DNA of 64,000 bases from Temnothorax longispinosus (lineage: Eukaryota > Arthropoda > Insecta > Hymenoptera > Formicidae), in assembly GCF_030848805.1 (NCBI RefSeq), contig NC_092367.1, positions 7,099,019-7,163,018 of the forward strand, written 5' to 3'. The notes below the pieces were generated by a model that saw only the letters and a program-made list of their open reading frames with translations, was not told where the DNA came from and did no database searches. Both the position numbers and the translations under genes were made by a program. This document shows, piece after piece, positions 13,431 to 26,522 of this stretch (positions are counted from its first letter, which is position 1; every line of letters begins with the position of its first letter).

Positions 13431-13980
13431 GGAGACTGCAGGGAGGATTAAGAGGACGAAGAAACTAAGCAGAGAGAACGAAGATGGCGGGAGAAAGGAA
13501 AGAGAAAGAGTGATAATTCATTTATTCATTTAGGAAGGAGAGAGAGGCGGATAAGCGCGCTGATAAAGTGACGAGAATGTAAAGCGCAAGGATAGAGAAT
13601 AGGGTATGCAATGAGAAAGGAGAGATAGCGAGACTCTGCGATGTAGTGAGTGCGAAAGAAACAGAGACAGACGGAGTGCGTGAGCGAGAAATGCGTATAG
13701 TATGTGAGGGACGCACGGTAGCTTCTCATAGTGAAGACAGTCGCTGCCTCGCCGCAAGGCTGCACGCATCGTGCCGGAAGAGGAGCCAACCTACACCCAC
13801 CTTACGTGTGTGCCTTTCTTTTTTGCATCGCGTGTGTCACTTCTTCTTCCGCGTTCGAGTATCGACTTAAGTAAGGCGCCATGGGATCGCGCTGAAAAGA
13901 AAGTGTATTTCCTTCACTGTCGTTTCTCGTGTGAGACCAGTGTTCTTACAGTGCTCCGTGATTTAAAGTGAAGATCGTAC
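13431..13980. promoter_or_regulatory. Purine-rich tract followed by CpG-rich block, possible promoter
   Basis: The plus strand is strongly purine-rich (GA/AG runs) from about 13431 to 13735, then turns CpG-rich. GAGA-type tracts next to CpG-rich DNA are common at insect promoters. I found no coding exon with matching splice sites, so this is a compositional observation only. Confidence 0.25.
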
Positions 13981-16437
13981 TGAGCACATCGGTGCATTAG
14001 CTTCAAAAGGTGAAAGGTAGTTGGCGAAAATCTCAATGCCATCTAGATTTTTGGTTGTATTCCAAGATATAAAAATGCAAATTATTCATTTATGCGACGA
14101 ATAAATATGTATGGTACTTTCTACAAAAATCATATATACCAAGCGATTCGAGAGACCAAAATTTTAATTATCAGCCATTTTTTTCGCTTCCAGTACGTCG
14201 TAATCGGTCGTTAAAATATGTAACCAGGCAAGGAGTTCCGGGCGTATACATTTCATCGAAACGCGAACGCGAGCGCTGACGAAAAAAATGCCGGGGAAAT
14301 TAATGACTGTAGGAGTACGAGACATTCCCAAAGTTAAAAGCGCGGCCTGTCAAGAGTCGCGAGAGATTAGTGCAACCCAGTAGCTCCACGAGATTCTCGC
14401 TCCGAAAATAATCGTAGTATTTTTACCATCGCTTTATGTTCACTTCGCTGCCGCAAGCGAGCGCACAAAGTGGCGTTAATTCAGCATCGGAGTATTCTCA
14501 TAATAACATGGAGCATGGCCATGTCAATTCGGAGGAGGGACGTGAACTTGATTGCTAGGGAAAAGACTACTGCCCGACACGAACTCGATGCCGATCGTAT
14601 CTTTGTATATACCGATAATGGCATACTCGCACTTTTATTCTCGCGATGAATCACGCAGGCGTCTTTCGCTCGAGGCGTTTATCGACACTGCAAGCCGTAT
14701 AAACAATTTGAGCTCGGAGACATAGAAACATCAATTACGTCTGCATTTCAATTACGGTGTATCCATGATTGATATGCATGAGCCTCGAGAAACATCGTCA
14801 TTCACCTCCTTTGCGTCATTTTTATTTCACGCGCGTTGCATGTCATAGATTCATCATCCGAAGATGATACGTAATCAGAAGATTGTACCTCTTATATCAT
14901 TTCTGTTTCTCCATAAATTATAACGTTATTAACTTGGTAACGAGATATAGTAATCGAATCGTGATCATTAAAATTTCAACTTAATCACTGTTTAGGTAAT
15001 TAGATCTTTTTTAAAAAATGCCAAATGTTTTGATCAAAAGTATTTTTAACATGCGTATTATATATGCAGAAATAAATTATTGGTGAAGAAATCCACCAAT
15101 ATAAAGTAATGCAGTAGGAATGAGATACCCCATATATGTATAAACGATCAAGTCAGCGCTAATTACGTTTTCCTGCTGCGATGCGATTTCATCGTTGTAT
15201 TTGGATGTTCGACCTTTCGTACGCACCCACGAGTTCTCGTGGTACTTAAATTCCTGCCTCAAAGCCCGATCGTGTCTCTTATTCGCGTTCGACATCGCGA
15301 CTTCTAAGCGGCTAGCGGGAATTCGAGTCACGGCCGGATGGCGCGATCGTTGAATTGATTCGACTTGGACTGAATGAAACGCGACTTACTCCAACTATCG
15401 TATGTCACGCTCTTCTTTCCACTGACTACTGCCCACCTCTGATTTTTAACGTTACTTCCAACATATTTTCATCAGTTTAGGAATGAATCACACAGTAGCC
15501 GTTAGGGCAGTATTCTAACTCTAGCTAATGGCCGATGCAAAACACAATGGAAGAAATGAGGCCGCTTGCCACCTGATAAGTCTTATCGGAATGTTCCCGA
15601 AATTCGCTGACGCTTGAGCGAGAGATAAAGCGCCGCATGCGTTCCGAGCTTCTTGATACGAATGAAACGAAACTGCCGCTGGCAAAGTAGTTACAATTAT
15701 CGGCACTCCTCCGACGTGTAAACTCCATCCACTCATCCACCGCGCAGCAGGATCTTACTCGAAGATGCCCGAGGGACGAGATTCGCGCACCGACATATCG
15801 ACGCCACGACTTATCTTGGCTTTCACGACGCGTTTATTCCCAGTTGCTCCGACAATGAAACGTGACGTTTAGATGTGATGTTTCTCCAATCATTCTTCGT
15901 ACAACATATCTCCAGATTTAATTGCGGTAGTCGCGGTGCTATCGTGGAACTTTGACGCCTATTTGATTCTGAATTGAAGAATATGTATAATTATACATAT
16001 ATTGTACGTATAATTATAATGTAATTATATGAGATCTCTCCAGATTTATCTCGAGTTTAAAGGATATCATATATTTAATTATTACAACATGGTCTATATG
16101 TATTTAGAATTGCATTTAAAATGTCGAATTTTTCTTTACTTGTATTTTTAATTGTCTTTTTTACTACTCTGTTTTTTAAATCGTCGAACTTATTTCTCTT
16201 CCCCTTTCTGAATTTATTTATCATCAGACGGCGAGAGGAAAATCCGCTGGCAGATATGTGTCGGAAGCACTTTGCGGTCTGCCTTATCTTTTCCGCTGAA
16301 ATCTGCTAGAAGCGTAGAGAAATATCGTCAGATTTTCCCTCACGCGTCTAATGACGTAGTGGCGGGCCAAGAGCGGTTCGTCTAGCAAATTGGCCAAGTG
16401 GAGTAATTGCGCTGTTAGGCGTTGCTGCTTCGATCGG

Positions 16438-16458
16438 CTGCTGCTGCTGCTGCTGCTG
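16438..16458. repeat. (CTG)7 microsatellite
   Basis: Seven perfect CTG units, followed directly by CA and then GTGAAT, so the tract ends in a potential CAG/GT splice-donor context. Confidence 0.9.
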
Positions 16459-16961
16459 CAGGTGAATGAATCCCGACTCTCACGGTTCACGTTCGCCTCT
16501 TTAGTCTGTCCATCGACCCTAACTAGCTATTTATATACACAAGGAGCTCGTCTCTGTGGTCGTGCTACCGGCGGTATCTATGTTACGAACATACGCGCAC
16601 TCGTGTGCACGCACATCGCCGCGTGCAACGCGTACATGCATTCGCTGTCATCTGCCGAGTCACTCTCTGTGTGCGTTTCTCTGCCTGTATGCGCCCAATT
16701 ATAAGCATTCTAGATATCAATGCACACTCGCGCGAAAGAACACGAGAGAATACGTGAATCGTTCTCTATAGAGCCGTAGTAGTTTTTAGTGCCGCTTTCG
16801 GACAGTCGTGGACTGTAGGCTTCGTTGACTTATTAGTGCGACGACGATGTATATTTGAAAGAAGCATAGATAGTAACACGTTTTCAAGATCCAGTCACTC
16901 GACTACTCGAGTTTCGCCTTTTCTTATTATATATATCGGTCTCAGTACGCAGTATCTTGCA

Positions 16962-16965
<4 letters not shown>

Positions 16966-16996
<31 letters not shown>
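16966..16996. repeat. (AT)n microsatellite
   Basis: An uninterrupted AT dinucleotide run of about 31 bp. Confidence 0.92.
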
Positions 16997-16999
<3 letters not shown>

Positions 17000-19900
17000 A
17001 TTTAATTATCTCATTATCAGCTCGATTTTAAAAATTTAATCACGGGTCTCATATCATGCATTTTTATAATATATACTTGTAGTTGAAACTCTTGGTCAAT
17101 CTTATTGCCGCGGAAAGAGTAAACTCAATCTAAATTCGTCTAATATAATCCATGTAGTCCATATACTTTCGATCCCTCTGTTAGGCAGGTATACTACTGG
17201 TATAGACGGCTTCTGTTTATATCAGGCGGAAATAGGAACGATGCCTGGCTGCGCTCGAGACTCGTTTGTCATTATATTGTTCGTCGAGCGCTCGTTTCGT
17301 TTCGAGTAATGGCTGTATCTTTCCCGTGTATCCTAGCTTTATGCGTTCGAACACGCAATCGGACACTATGTCGAGCGCACACCGGAGACTCATGATATTT
17401 TATGCGGGAGGGAAGGGAGGAGAGAAAGAAAGGGGCATACGTCATACGCTGCTTATGGCAGCAACGGTGGAATCCGATCATTTTAATAACGAGGCTCGTT
17501 TGACTTACTATGCGGGAATCGTAAACTTGGCGCGATTACGTGTCGAGTAAGTGTCGACGATCGCCAATCGATCGCATCGCGTCGCGCGATTACCGTGATA
17601 AAACTCGATGGAAAGGGCAGGTGGACTTGTTAAGTAACATCATAAACGAATGCTCGAAACACACTTGGACGCACTCCGACATGTGACGTAGATAATATGC
17701 GGCACCAGCCGCGCCTCTTCGCGTTTTGCTACTCCCTTTCTCTCGTTCTATATCCGTAGCAAAAAGGAGTAACCGCCGGCAAGGAGTCCGGGAACGTGGA
17801 TTTTGCGCGAAGCCGCTGTAATAAACGTGAAATTACGCGTACGTTAATGACTCGCTGGTAGAAGCATAATAATTGATTCTCACTCTTTCTCTCTCTTTCT
17901 TAGTCCGTTTTGAATTCTCGGACGTAGTCTCGGTATCCCTCAGCGAATTGTGATCGCTATTACGTAATCTGCTGGAGATGCATCGAGAGCTTGCCGAAAT
18001 CTTATTTAGATGTGTGTAAATTAATATAAGGTTGTTTTTGTCAATAGCCTTATTAAAAAGGCTATATATATATATGTCTCTAAAAATTGTTATTAATTTA
18101 ATAAGTTTTTGTTCAAACATTAGCAATTCTATTTAAATCCTGTCGAACGTACTGAAAAAAGATGCGTGCTAAAAACTCAATTACAATCAACTCTTCTGAT
18201 TGGAGCGCGCAATGCACGCTCGCGCGTAACGCAGTACCGCGTCGGATGGACATGGAATTTTAACGTAATTTCTGTGTCCGCGTCTCCCTTTTCTCCGTTC
18301 TAAATTCGTCTGCTGCAAAAGGAGCAAGTACGCGCGCTGGATGCGTCTCGTAAGAGAAATGTGGATTTAACGCGCGCACGGAGAAGCAACGACTGACTAT
18401 TAAATCGCTCCTTGCTAACTCCGATGTTGTCCGCGGAAATAAATCTAATTATGCGTCCCGCGGTTTGAAATTTGGTCTTTTATATCGAGAAATCGGTCCA
18501 TCCTGGCTTTGGCGCGAATTATTTCTCCACGAAATTACAGCATCTTCGCAGCAGAGAGTGTTCGTGAAAGAAACGACTATCCTAGCCGGACTTTTATCCG
18601 AGATTTCGCCTGAACGTACGACCCAGCGTCTCCTTTGATGTCAGTTATTCTCGTTCAGGCTCGCGCGCGACTCGGCGAACATTGCGAGATAGTTCTTCCA
18701 TTAGCCGGATGCGTTTATCTGAGGATGCGCGAGACGGCAGACCTGTAAAATTTATTTGAGCGCACGTATCCTGGATGTAGATTTGGTAACGTTCTCTATG
18801 CTCGCGTCTCGCTGCTAGCTGTCCTCGTCTTCTGGACATCATCAGAGAATCACACGGCAACAGCGAATCAAGAGCAAAGAAACAGGGCGGGAGTTACTTA
18901 CGTGAGCAGCTAATGCGTGGGAAAAGGGGCTTTTACTTGTAATTATTTTAAAAGCAGGAAATACGATATAAAAATAAAACATCGGACCGTAGAGAATGAT
19001 TCTACTTTAGTGCGATATAGCGTGCTATCGGGATAATCTGTTGTTCCTGGAGGGTTGAGATACTGAATGTTTGAACGTAGTAATTAAATTATGGACGGAT
19101 TTCCGAGAATAAACAATTATGGACATTCGTTGTGGAGCCTTTAATTTTTTCATTTTAGGCGAATGTAATTATCGCCGAGATTCTTTTACTTGATACAAGT
19201 TGGATACAAAAGTCCACGCGTAATTACACAATTTGCATCGGTCTCGTTAGTTTTGACCATATTTGTTCTTCTCTTTTAATTCACTCGACATATAAAAACG
19301 AAAAAATACCGATTACTTATTTCAAGTAAATAAAGCGTGCTTGCGTGTACGTAGGTGGAATAGGATTCCCGTGCACTTATGAACTAATCATAATTTCCGT
19401 TATGTAGAATCGAGACGCCGTTACGTCACGCTGCGTACACCCGCACGGAAGCGTCGCGTCGAGATTACGTGAGTGCGGTGCGTGGGCGGTGCGTAATTTA
19501 CCGGCAATGCTTGATCGAGCAGGGACGAAAATTCGTGGCACGTGACGCGCGGAAAGCGCGTGCGTGAAAGTCGCGCTCTCGTCGTGCACGCGTGCATGCG
19601 TGTCGTGCGTGGCATGCCGCCGTTCGTCGTGCATTTTGAATGGAGCCATGGAGGGATATAGCGAGAACGCGGGCGAGTCATTGTTAAGCGCGCGCGGTAT
19701 CTTTGGGCGTGTAAGTGTGGTTCGATGAACTTGGAGATACTTTTGTCCGCGGATGGTTGCGCGTGTTGATTTATCGCTCACCCGCTCGCGCGCGCTCCGC
19801 TTGATCTTATTTTTCGGCGCGAACACCGAGAACAACGAGCCGTTTCTCCTAACGCGATGCAGAAGACGTAGTCTTATCGTCGCGAAACACGCAGAAGCCT

Positions 19901-22609
19901 CGTCGCCCCGCGATTTAACGCACGAAATTCCTCGTAGTTTTTCCATTCGCGAGAAACAAAATTGCAGTATCGAATCACATTAATAACACTTAATCACAAT
20001 TATGACAATAGTGAAATAAGCCTAAGTTAATTATAGAACAGGTTACAATTAATTAGGGTGTATCTTCTTTCGGCATGACGTCACGCGTTTAGTAGCCTCG
20101 ATTATATTTAATTCACGCGAGTATTCATACAATAAGATATATTCGCTTATCATTGGTATTTTATTGCCCATTTAGATGGTTACTCGTTAATGTGTATGCG
20201 CTATCATGAAAGACTGTGATTTGATTAGCCATGCGTCGAACAGATTCTTCGTGCTCGCGGATCTGTGGATTTTTTTGAGCACGTACGTTTTCTTTTTATG
20301 GGACACGCTATAAACACGACACGACATGAGAGCATTAAAGTCCATATATATTAACGTAACTTTATTTTCGTGGTATGTCGTATGCATGTCAAAGTTTGCA
20401 AAGTTATACACGATCAATTGACAACAATCGCACTAACGATCACAAATAGTTCGGTACTGCCGTGTTACCGGATATCGTTCGACGAAGGGGGCGGCTTTAT
20501 CACGTTCGAATAAATAATGGCCTCGCGCATTGCTCATAAATCCTTACGCTTTCATACGCGCTCATTAGCATTATCGCGCACAAACGACTGTATTTTAATC
20601 GTTCGAATTAATGAATCGAGCGAATTAAATTTATTGCGTGCTAAATTTTCGAGGAGAATTAACGGTTCGCGGCGAAACGCACAATTTGGACGCAACTAGC
20701 GGATCATATCCAGAGAAATCATTCGCCAATTATATCAATTGTATTTAAACACTCGCCTACTTCTCAGCGTGAACAGTGGCTGAACTTTCCCAGGGGACTT
20801 GATGTATTCACATTGCATAAATTTCTCCATACAAAAGTGTTCTCATTTTCTGAGCAGAAAGATCTCTGTTCGATATACTTTCACGAAATTATTTCCGCTT
20901 ATCATTATGCGCGATTATGTTAAACGATAATTTTATTCCAGAGAACAAACAACTGCTTCGAAATATTATTTATTAATTTATTGCGTCTTTTAAAATTATA
21001 ACAGAAACTCATGCTATTATTTCCGATGAAATCTAAAGTCAATAAAGAAAACAAATAGTTTACCGCAATTATAGGAAAGAGAATTTAAGCGAAATTAAAT
21101 GTATACATTAAAGGAACGTTATTATTTGTCGCGGGATATATTAATGCGATGCGATAATCAACGGGGCAATGGCTGGCAGGAAGGGCTTTAGCGATAAGTC
21201 GTGCGATAAATCAGCAAGTGGCACGAGAGAGCACAAGAATCGTCGCGAACATTGTCACGACGGCAAACCGGATGGCATGCGCGCAATCGTGCCTGCGCTT
21301 AGTGTAAAACACTTGATGCTAGCTTGAAGTTCAAGGACGTCGTTATGCGGGAAAAAGTCGCGGGAAATTACAGAAAAACTTGCACCACGATGAAGTGGGG
21401 TAGATACGCTAGAAGTCACGCAAACTAGTACTCGACAGCATGGAATTGCGGCAGTTTATATATCAACGAATTGGTCGTTATAAATAACGACGCATGTGAA
21501 ATACAGATTTTATTACGTGCACATTATTAAGGTCTTATCAAGGAAGAAATAACCGTTTTCTCGTATTTTTATTATGTGTTTCATATTTATATAAATTTAG
21601 ATACATATTTAAAAATTATATAAGTAAAGAAACGTTTGTCTAGATTTTAATAACTTCCTAGCCGTGCACAAGCATCGTAAATTAACGAATTACATCATCG
21701 CGTTAATTTTACTTGGCCAATTATTGACCGCGCGTTATTTTCTTTTTCTTCTCGGAGAGTCCGCAGCATCCCCGGACGAACACGCGGTCGAGGGTGCAGG
21801 ACCGCAGATCGATAACTCGATATTTGCGTAGCCCCCTCGGCACGAGCGAGCGAGACGAGAAAAAGAGATAAATAGTCACAGGGTAGAGAACACGCGTCGC
21901 TCTCGCAAGGGGAAGGTCCTTATGCCACCGGGCGATTTGCATCCGAGGGTACTTGCCGCACGCGTGAGAGAGTTCCCTTTCGTTAAGGCACATATCAAGC
22001 GAGGATATCTCGGACCACCAGAGGGTCGAAGCTCGAGGGTCGACGATAATGCTTCTCTCGGAAGCTCACCTCGAGCCCTCTTCGTAGCCGGGAAATTAAA
22101 TATTATTTTACTTTAAAAAGAAGTCGGACGATCTGGAAAAAATGACATCGATAAAACGTCTGGGATCATACTTGAAGAACTGCTTTTTGGAAGTCTTGTA
22201 ATTTAAGGGGAAAATAATACAATAAATTTGTGCCAGACATGTGATTTGCAGTGCGATAGAAATCAGAATATTAGGTAGATTTTATTTTATTCCCTTTTCA
22301 TTTGAAAAATTTGGATGTTGCAGCTTAATTTAGTTTTTTATATGCTACTTTGTTACATGAGAAGCTATGAATTCACGGGAAATCGAGACATGCGGCGAAT
22401 GTCCATTTTTCTTACAGTATTCTGCCGAATCATGTAGGTATAGGACACGATGGTGTAAAGATTACGCACGTGCCGAGAATTCCGGGGGGGAGGGGTCGAA
22501 TGGAATCAAACGCTATGAATTCCTCCTCGTCTTCCTTTCCGACGAAAACTTCGATGGAAGTTCCTCGTCTTTTATCGAATTAGCCGCACAAGTGTGACTT
22601 CACACAAAG

Positions 22610-23150
22610 GCATCCGGAAGATCTCTTTTCTTGGAATCAAGCATCGCCCTTTCTGCCCTTCTATCATCCTTTTACGATCGTCGTGTCCAGCAACGTTCCA
22701 TCATCTTTAAAACCGTTACATCGTGAAGAAATATGCATGAATCATGCACGCGAGCTATTGTAATCTAATTTAATTTATTGAATTAGAGAACCATACGAGA
22801 ACTTCATCTCTGCATGACTTCGTAAAGAAGAATCCGGAGAATTTTTTCTTCGAAATGAAGTTTGCCCTTTCTGCTCTTTCTCTTTCATCCTTTTACTCGT
22901 TGTCATATCCAATAACGTCTCACTATCTTTACAACCGTTACATCGTGAAGAAATATGCATGAATCATGCACATTAGCTGATATAATCTATCTTAATTCTA
23001 ACTAGCTGTACGAGAATGATTTCTCTTCGGTGATTGCATATAAAAAAATGTGAGGGATTTCTATTCTCGGAACGAAGATCGCTTTTGCTGCGGCTTTTCT
23101 TTATCACTGTGACTACTAATGTTTCCGTTATTGAAAACGTTAAGACGAGA
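22610..23150. repeat. Diverged tandem triplication, about 220-bp unit
   Basis: Copies 1 and 2 share a run ending in CATCGTGAAGAAATATGCAT, offset by 222 bp (anchors 22711 and 22933), and a preceding CCCTTTCTGC segment. A third, more degraded copy begins near 23046; its anchor at 23068 is 217 bp after the matching point in copy 2. The copies are too diverged to be recent. No open frame spans them. Confidence 0.7.
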
Positions 23151-23389
23151 ATAAATAGTTTAATCTCTACGATACTAAAATATGTACATAATTCAATTCA
23201 GAATGACATTTTTTATCTATTATTAATATAAAGGAGATATGAGAAAAGAATACGAAGTATAGTTTTGGTAAAAAAAAAGTCCTTTATAAATTACAGTAAA
23301 TCGCAACAAAATCTATGTTTACAGATCAGTAAAGAGAATATTTAAAATATTTTGCTAGCAATTGCATTTCTCATTATAATAATTAGAAG

Positions 23390-23416
23390 ATAAAAGATCA
23401 TATTATGATCTTTTAT
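23390..23416. repeat. Perfect 27-bp palindrome
   Basis: Thirteen bases (ATAAAAGATCATA) are followed by one T and then their exact reverse complement. It could be a cruciform, a dimeric protein-binding site or a chance AT-rich palindrome. Confidence 0.9.
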
Positions 23417-25640
23417 AGTCACAGATTAGTTCGAGTTATCAAGATCGATTAAACCGGTGCTCCATACTTTTGATTCCACATTTGGATTCCATATTTTAAT
23501 TTATTTAATAGCGAAGTCGGAGTTTGCGCTGTCACGAAAGACAGCGATCCACTAGCGTATCAATTATTAACGCGGAGCGTGGGGGGTACGGGGACCATCG
23601 ATAACGTCGGAAATTGTGTCTTCTCCGGGATATATTTTCGTGCTTGGTACAGTGAACTCTGGCTGGCACTATTTTCAGACGTGACCTATCATCCGTTTTC
23701 CAATAAAATCGGCTCACTCCAGGTGACCGAATCGACAAACGTGTCGCAAATAGTACGCCCATCCATCCGTCCATCCCCGTATGATAATCCGCAATTGCGT
23801 TGTTACAAACGATACTTAGGCCGACCGACGTAGACAGATATATGCAAATGTCCTCGGAACGGTCGGATATGTGTCTCCCCTACAGCGTCCACGTTGGTCG
23901 CGATGGATATTCCAAGTTGTGCTTACAGGAAGCAGGGAGATTGGTGGACGTATGTGTACGTCCATACATGCGCGTATATTCAAATGGGGGTTGCGACCGT
24001 CTGGCTCGAAAGGGTTGATTACTGACGGTCAGCGACTGCTCAGGGCTGCCACGTATTGTAGGATTTTGCACAATAAAACGTCTCGTCGCAAACGACCGTG
24101 GTGAATTAACTCTCGTAGAATAGAATGGAATAACAAAATATAGAATAACGTTTTATTACGCTGTGGTCCAATATCTCGAAGTAAATGCAACGATTTACAT
24201 TATTCCTTTGTAGTGTTATTATTCCGTACAAAAATATGAAGTGCGGAAAGTTGAATATAAATCTCATAAATAAAGACAATGGAGGCAAAGAGACTGTAGG
24301 AAGTGTAGGAAATGTAGGAAGTTAGTAAATTACAAATATGCAGTATTAATAGGTGAATAGTCGCAGATAAAGATGTAAACTGAAGTTAAGTAAATGTGTA
24401 CAAAACATGTCTTTAAACACGCACTTTATCAGTATAGTAATTAGCGTACGTGCATACCATCTCCTTTGAGGCATCAAATTAATGTAGTAAATTAATTAGA
24501 CATAGGTCCATTACGGATTACCCTGTGGGGTCATTGGGGCGTACGCCTCCACGTTCAGGGGTGAATTCACGTTGAAGTTACCCTACAAGTTGTCGCTCTT
24601 CTCGACCCTGCTGCGTCATATACTTTTTACAATAGAGAAAACTCTCGTCTTTAACAATTCAACCGCATTGTACTGCACCATTCGCTACGTTGAAAACTGT
24701 CGTGAACCGTGTTTGTAAGCTAAGTGTTAAGTTGCTTCTGTTAACATCTTATTTAAAATTATTTAGAGCGTGACTGCCGTTCCTAAATTTCGATGGAAGT
24801 AATTTTGGAATAGCGCCGACGTAAAATGGATTGAAATTTTGATCGTAATGCTCAGCGCGAGCTTTATTGAATTTTTGAACGGAAAAATAATACTAATTGC
24901 ACGATGTGAAGATTAGCATGCTTCGTTATTGTATTTTGCCGTGATGATATCTAATTAAATAACCGTTCCGATAGAGCAGTTGTCAAAGTAGTGTACATAT
25001 TTGTGAATTGTGAGGCTTTCGCGATATTGCGACTCTTTATTTTGGTGCCGTCTTTGCCAAGTTAATTAAATTAATACCTTAAGTAGCGTGAGTCTACGCA
25101 TGCACGATATACCCGTGGGAATTTTGTTGGCAGAATTCCGGACACACACACCGTGCTGCGTCCGGGGACTGCCCTGTCCCTTGGCAGCGAGATTCATGCT
25201 TGAGTGCCTCGAACTCAACATGAAAACCTTGAACTATATTACGAAGCTATGAACAAGTTATTAAAATTTATGTATTTTCTTTGGAAGAAACATGCATCCT
25301 ACTGTTCACAGTTTGTTTTATGTTTATCAGATATAAATTATTGCAAGTGGCAAACATTTACAATCTTACCTCTCTTTTTTCAATTTTATTATATTTTTCC
25401 GACTGTATAAGTACGCATCCGGCTTTTTAAAATATAAAAATAAGAAAATCTATACAAAGCACGAGCCAAATCAGATAGAACACATGCATGTCACGCTGTC
25501 AAATATTTTTATGCAAGAAGTCATAAATATCTTGTTCGATTTGAAGCTATCTGGTGCATTCATATTTTGTGGACGCGGTGAATGCTTAAATCTATTTGAA
25601 GATCACATGAAGAGGAAAATAAGGTTTTTATTAGCGAACA
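23417..25640. other. Non-coding stretch, two coding-like islands of uncertain status
   Basis: Mostly AT-rich. An island at about 24510-24620 is open on both strands: on the minus strand a 22-codon frame ends in TAA at about 24512, directly after a potential TAG acceptor, and on the plus strand about 65 codons stay open. A second island lies at about 25100-25200. I could not link them by compatible splice phases, so neither is called as an exon. Confidence 0.3.
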
Positions 25641-26522
25641 TGTCAATGTCGTTTACGAAATTCCGCGTACGCGTTATTAGAGGATTCCATCGCGGGCGTT
25701 CGTCTCGGCGCGTCGCGACGCGGTGCGTCAACGTCCACGAGGTCTCGGGGCCTGCCAGGGGTTGCAGGGTGCCAATGTTGGCTGAACGTAGGCAGAAAAG
25801 GGAGAGGGAGGAAGAGACAGAGAGAGAGAGGAGAGAGAGGAGAGAGCAGGCGATAGCGCGGAGGGAGTCGCAGGAGGGGAAGGATGCCGGGCGTCGCGGC
25901 GCAGCCTGCCGCACCCAGCAAAGCGCCTGCTCCTCTTGAACCGGCAAAACGTATACCTGACGACGACGACGACGCCGTAGACGCGCGTCGTCCACGCTGT
26001 TGCTAGGCGCGCTGCTACTCCATTCTTTCCGTCCTCGTCCGATCGTCGCACCGACGCCCACCGACCGACGACGCCGAGTGCTTCGTCCGTCCGACCGTCC
26101 GTCCGTTTACCGATTCGTTCACGACGCCGCGACGCCGCGACGCCGCGCGTCCACGGTACCCGGAGACCTTCGAGCGAGTCAAGGTCGCCCCGCGTCGCGA
26201 CGTCCGATTCGCGAGGATATCCAATATCGTGCGGTATTATTGCGTGGAAATCGGCGACGCGAATTGCTGATTTTGAGGGAGGATCATCAAGATGTTTGCA
26301 GTGATGTAGACTCTGAGAGCGATCGGCATGTGAAAATGATCTCGAGAGATAATTGTCATTAACGTGAAGGTTAATTAAGGCAGTAAGTCTGAGACGCGCG
26401 AAGGGTGGTCGTGAGATTGAAGAGATATCAGAAAGAGAGTGATAGGAAGTGAAAACGTAGAGGCATTTAGAGCTCAAGGGTAAAGCGCTCTTGACGAAAT
26501 GAACGTTTCGTCGGAAAAGAAG
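25641..26522 (+). promoter_or_regulatory. GA-rich and CpG-rich block, candidate promoter and first exon
   Basis: A GA-repeat tract (about 25795-25860) is followed by dense CpG DNA with repeats of CGACGCCG and CCGTCCGT (about 25960-26160). Downstream, a short frame beginning ATGAACGTTTCG at 26499 runs 8 codons to a strong donor, AAG|GTGAGA, at 26523. The exon would end in phase 0, which does not match the known Fak exon 2. It could be a non-coding first exon of Fak, the start of another gene, or a promoter with no exon. Confidence 0.35.

Larger units (their letters stand above)
13981..22609. other. Non-coding stretch with microsatellites and CpG patches
   Basis: No supportable exon was found. 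The stretch contains a (CTG)7 run and an (AT)n run listed separately, and a GC-rich patch at about 19380-19920 that is open on both strands but matches nothing known. Some of it may be an intron or enhancer territory of Fak or of an unseen gene. Confidence 0.4.

Noticed and set aside
25728..26477. 249-codon open frame on the minus strand
   Set aside because: It lies in CpG- and GA-repeat DNA, where several other frames are also open; the residues are repeats of Ser/Leu/Pro and Arg.
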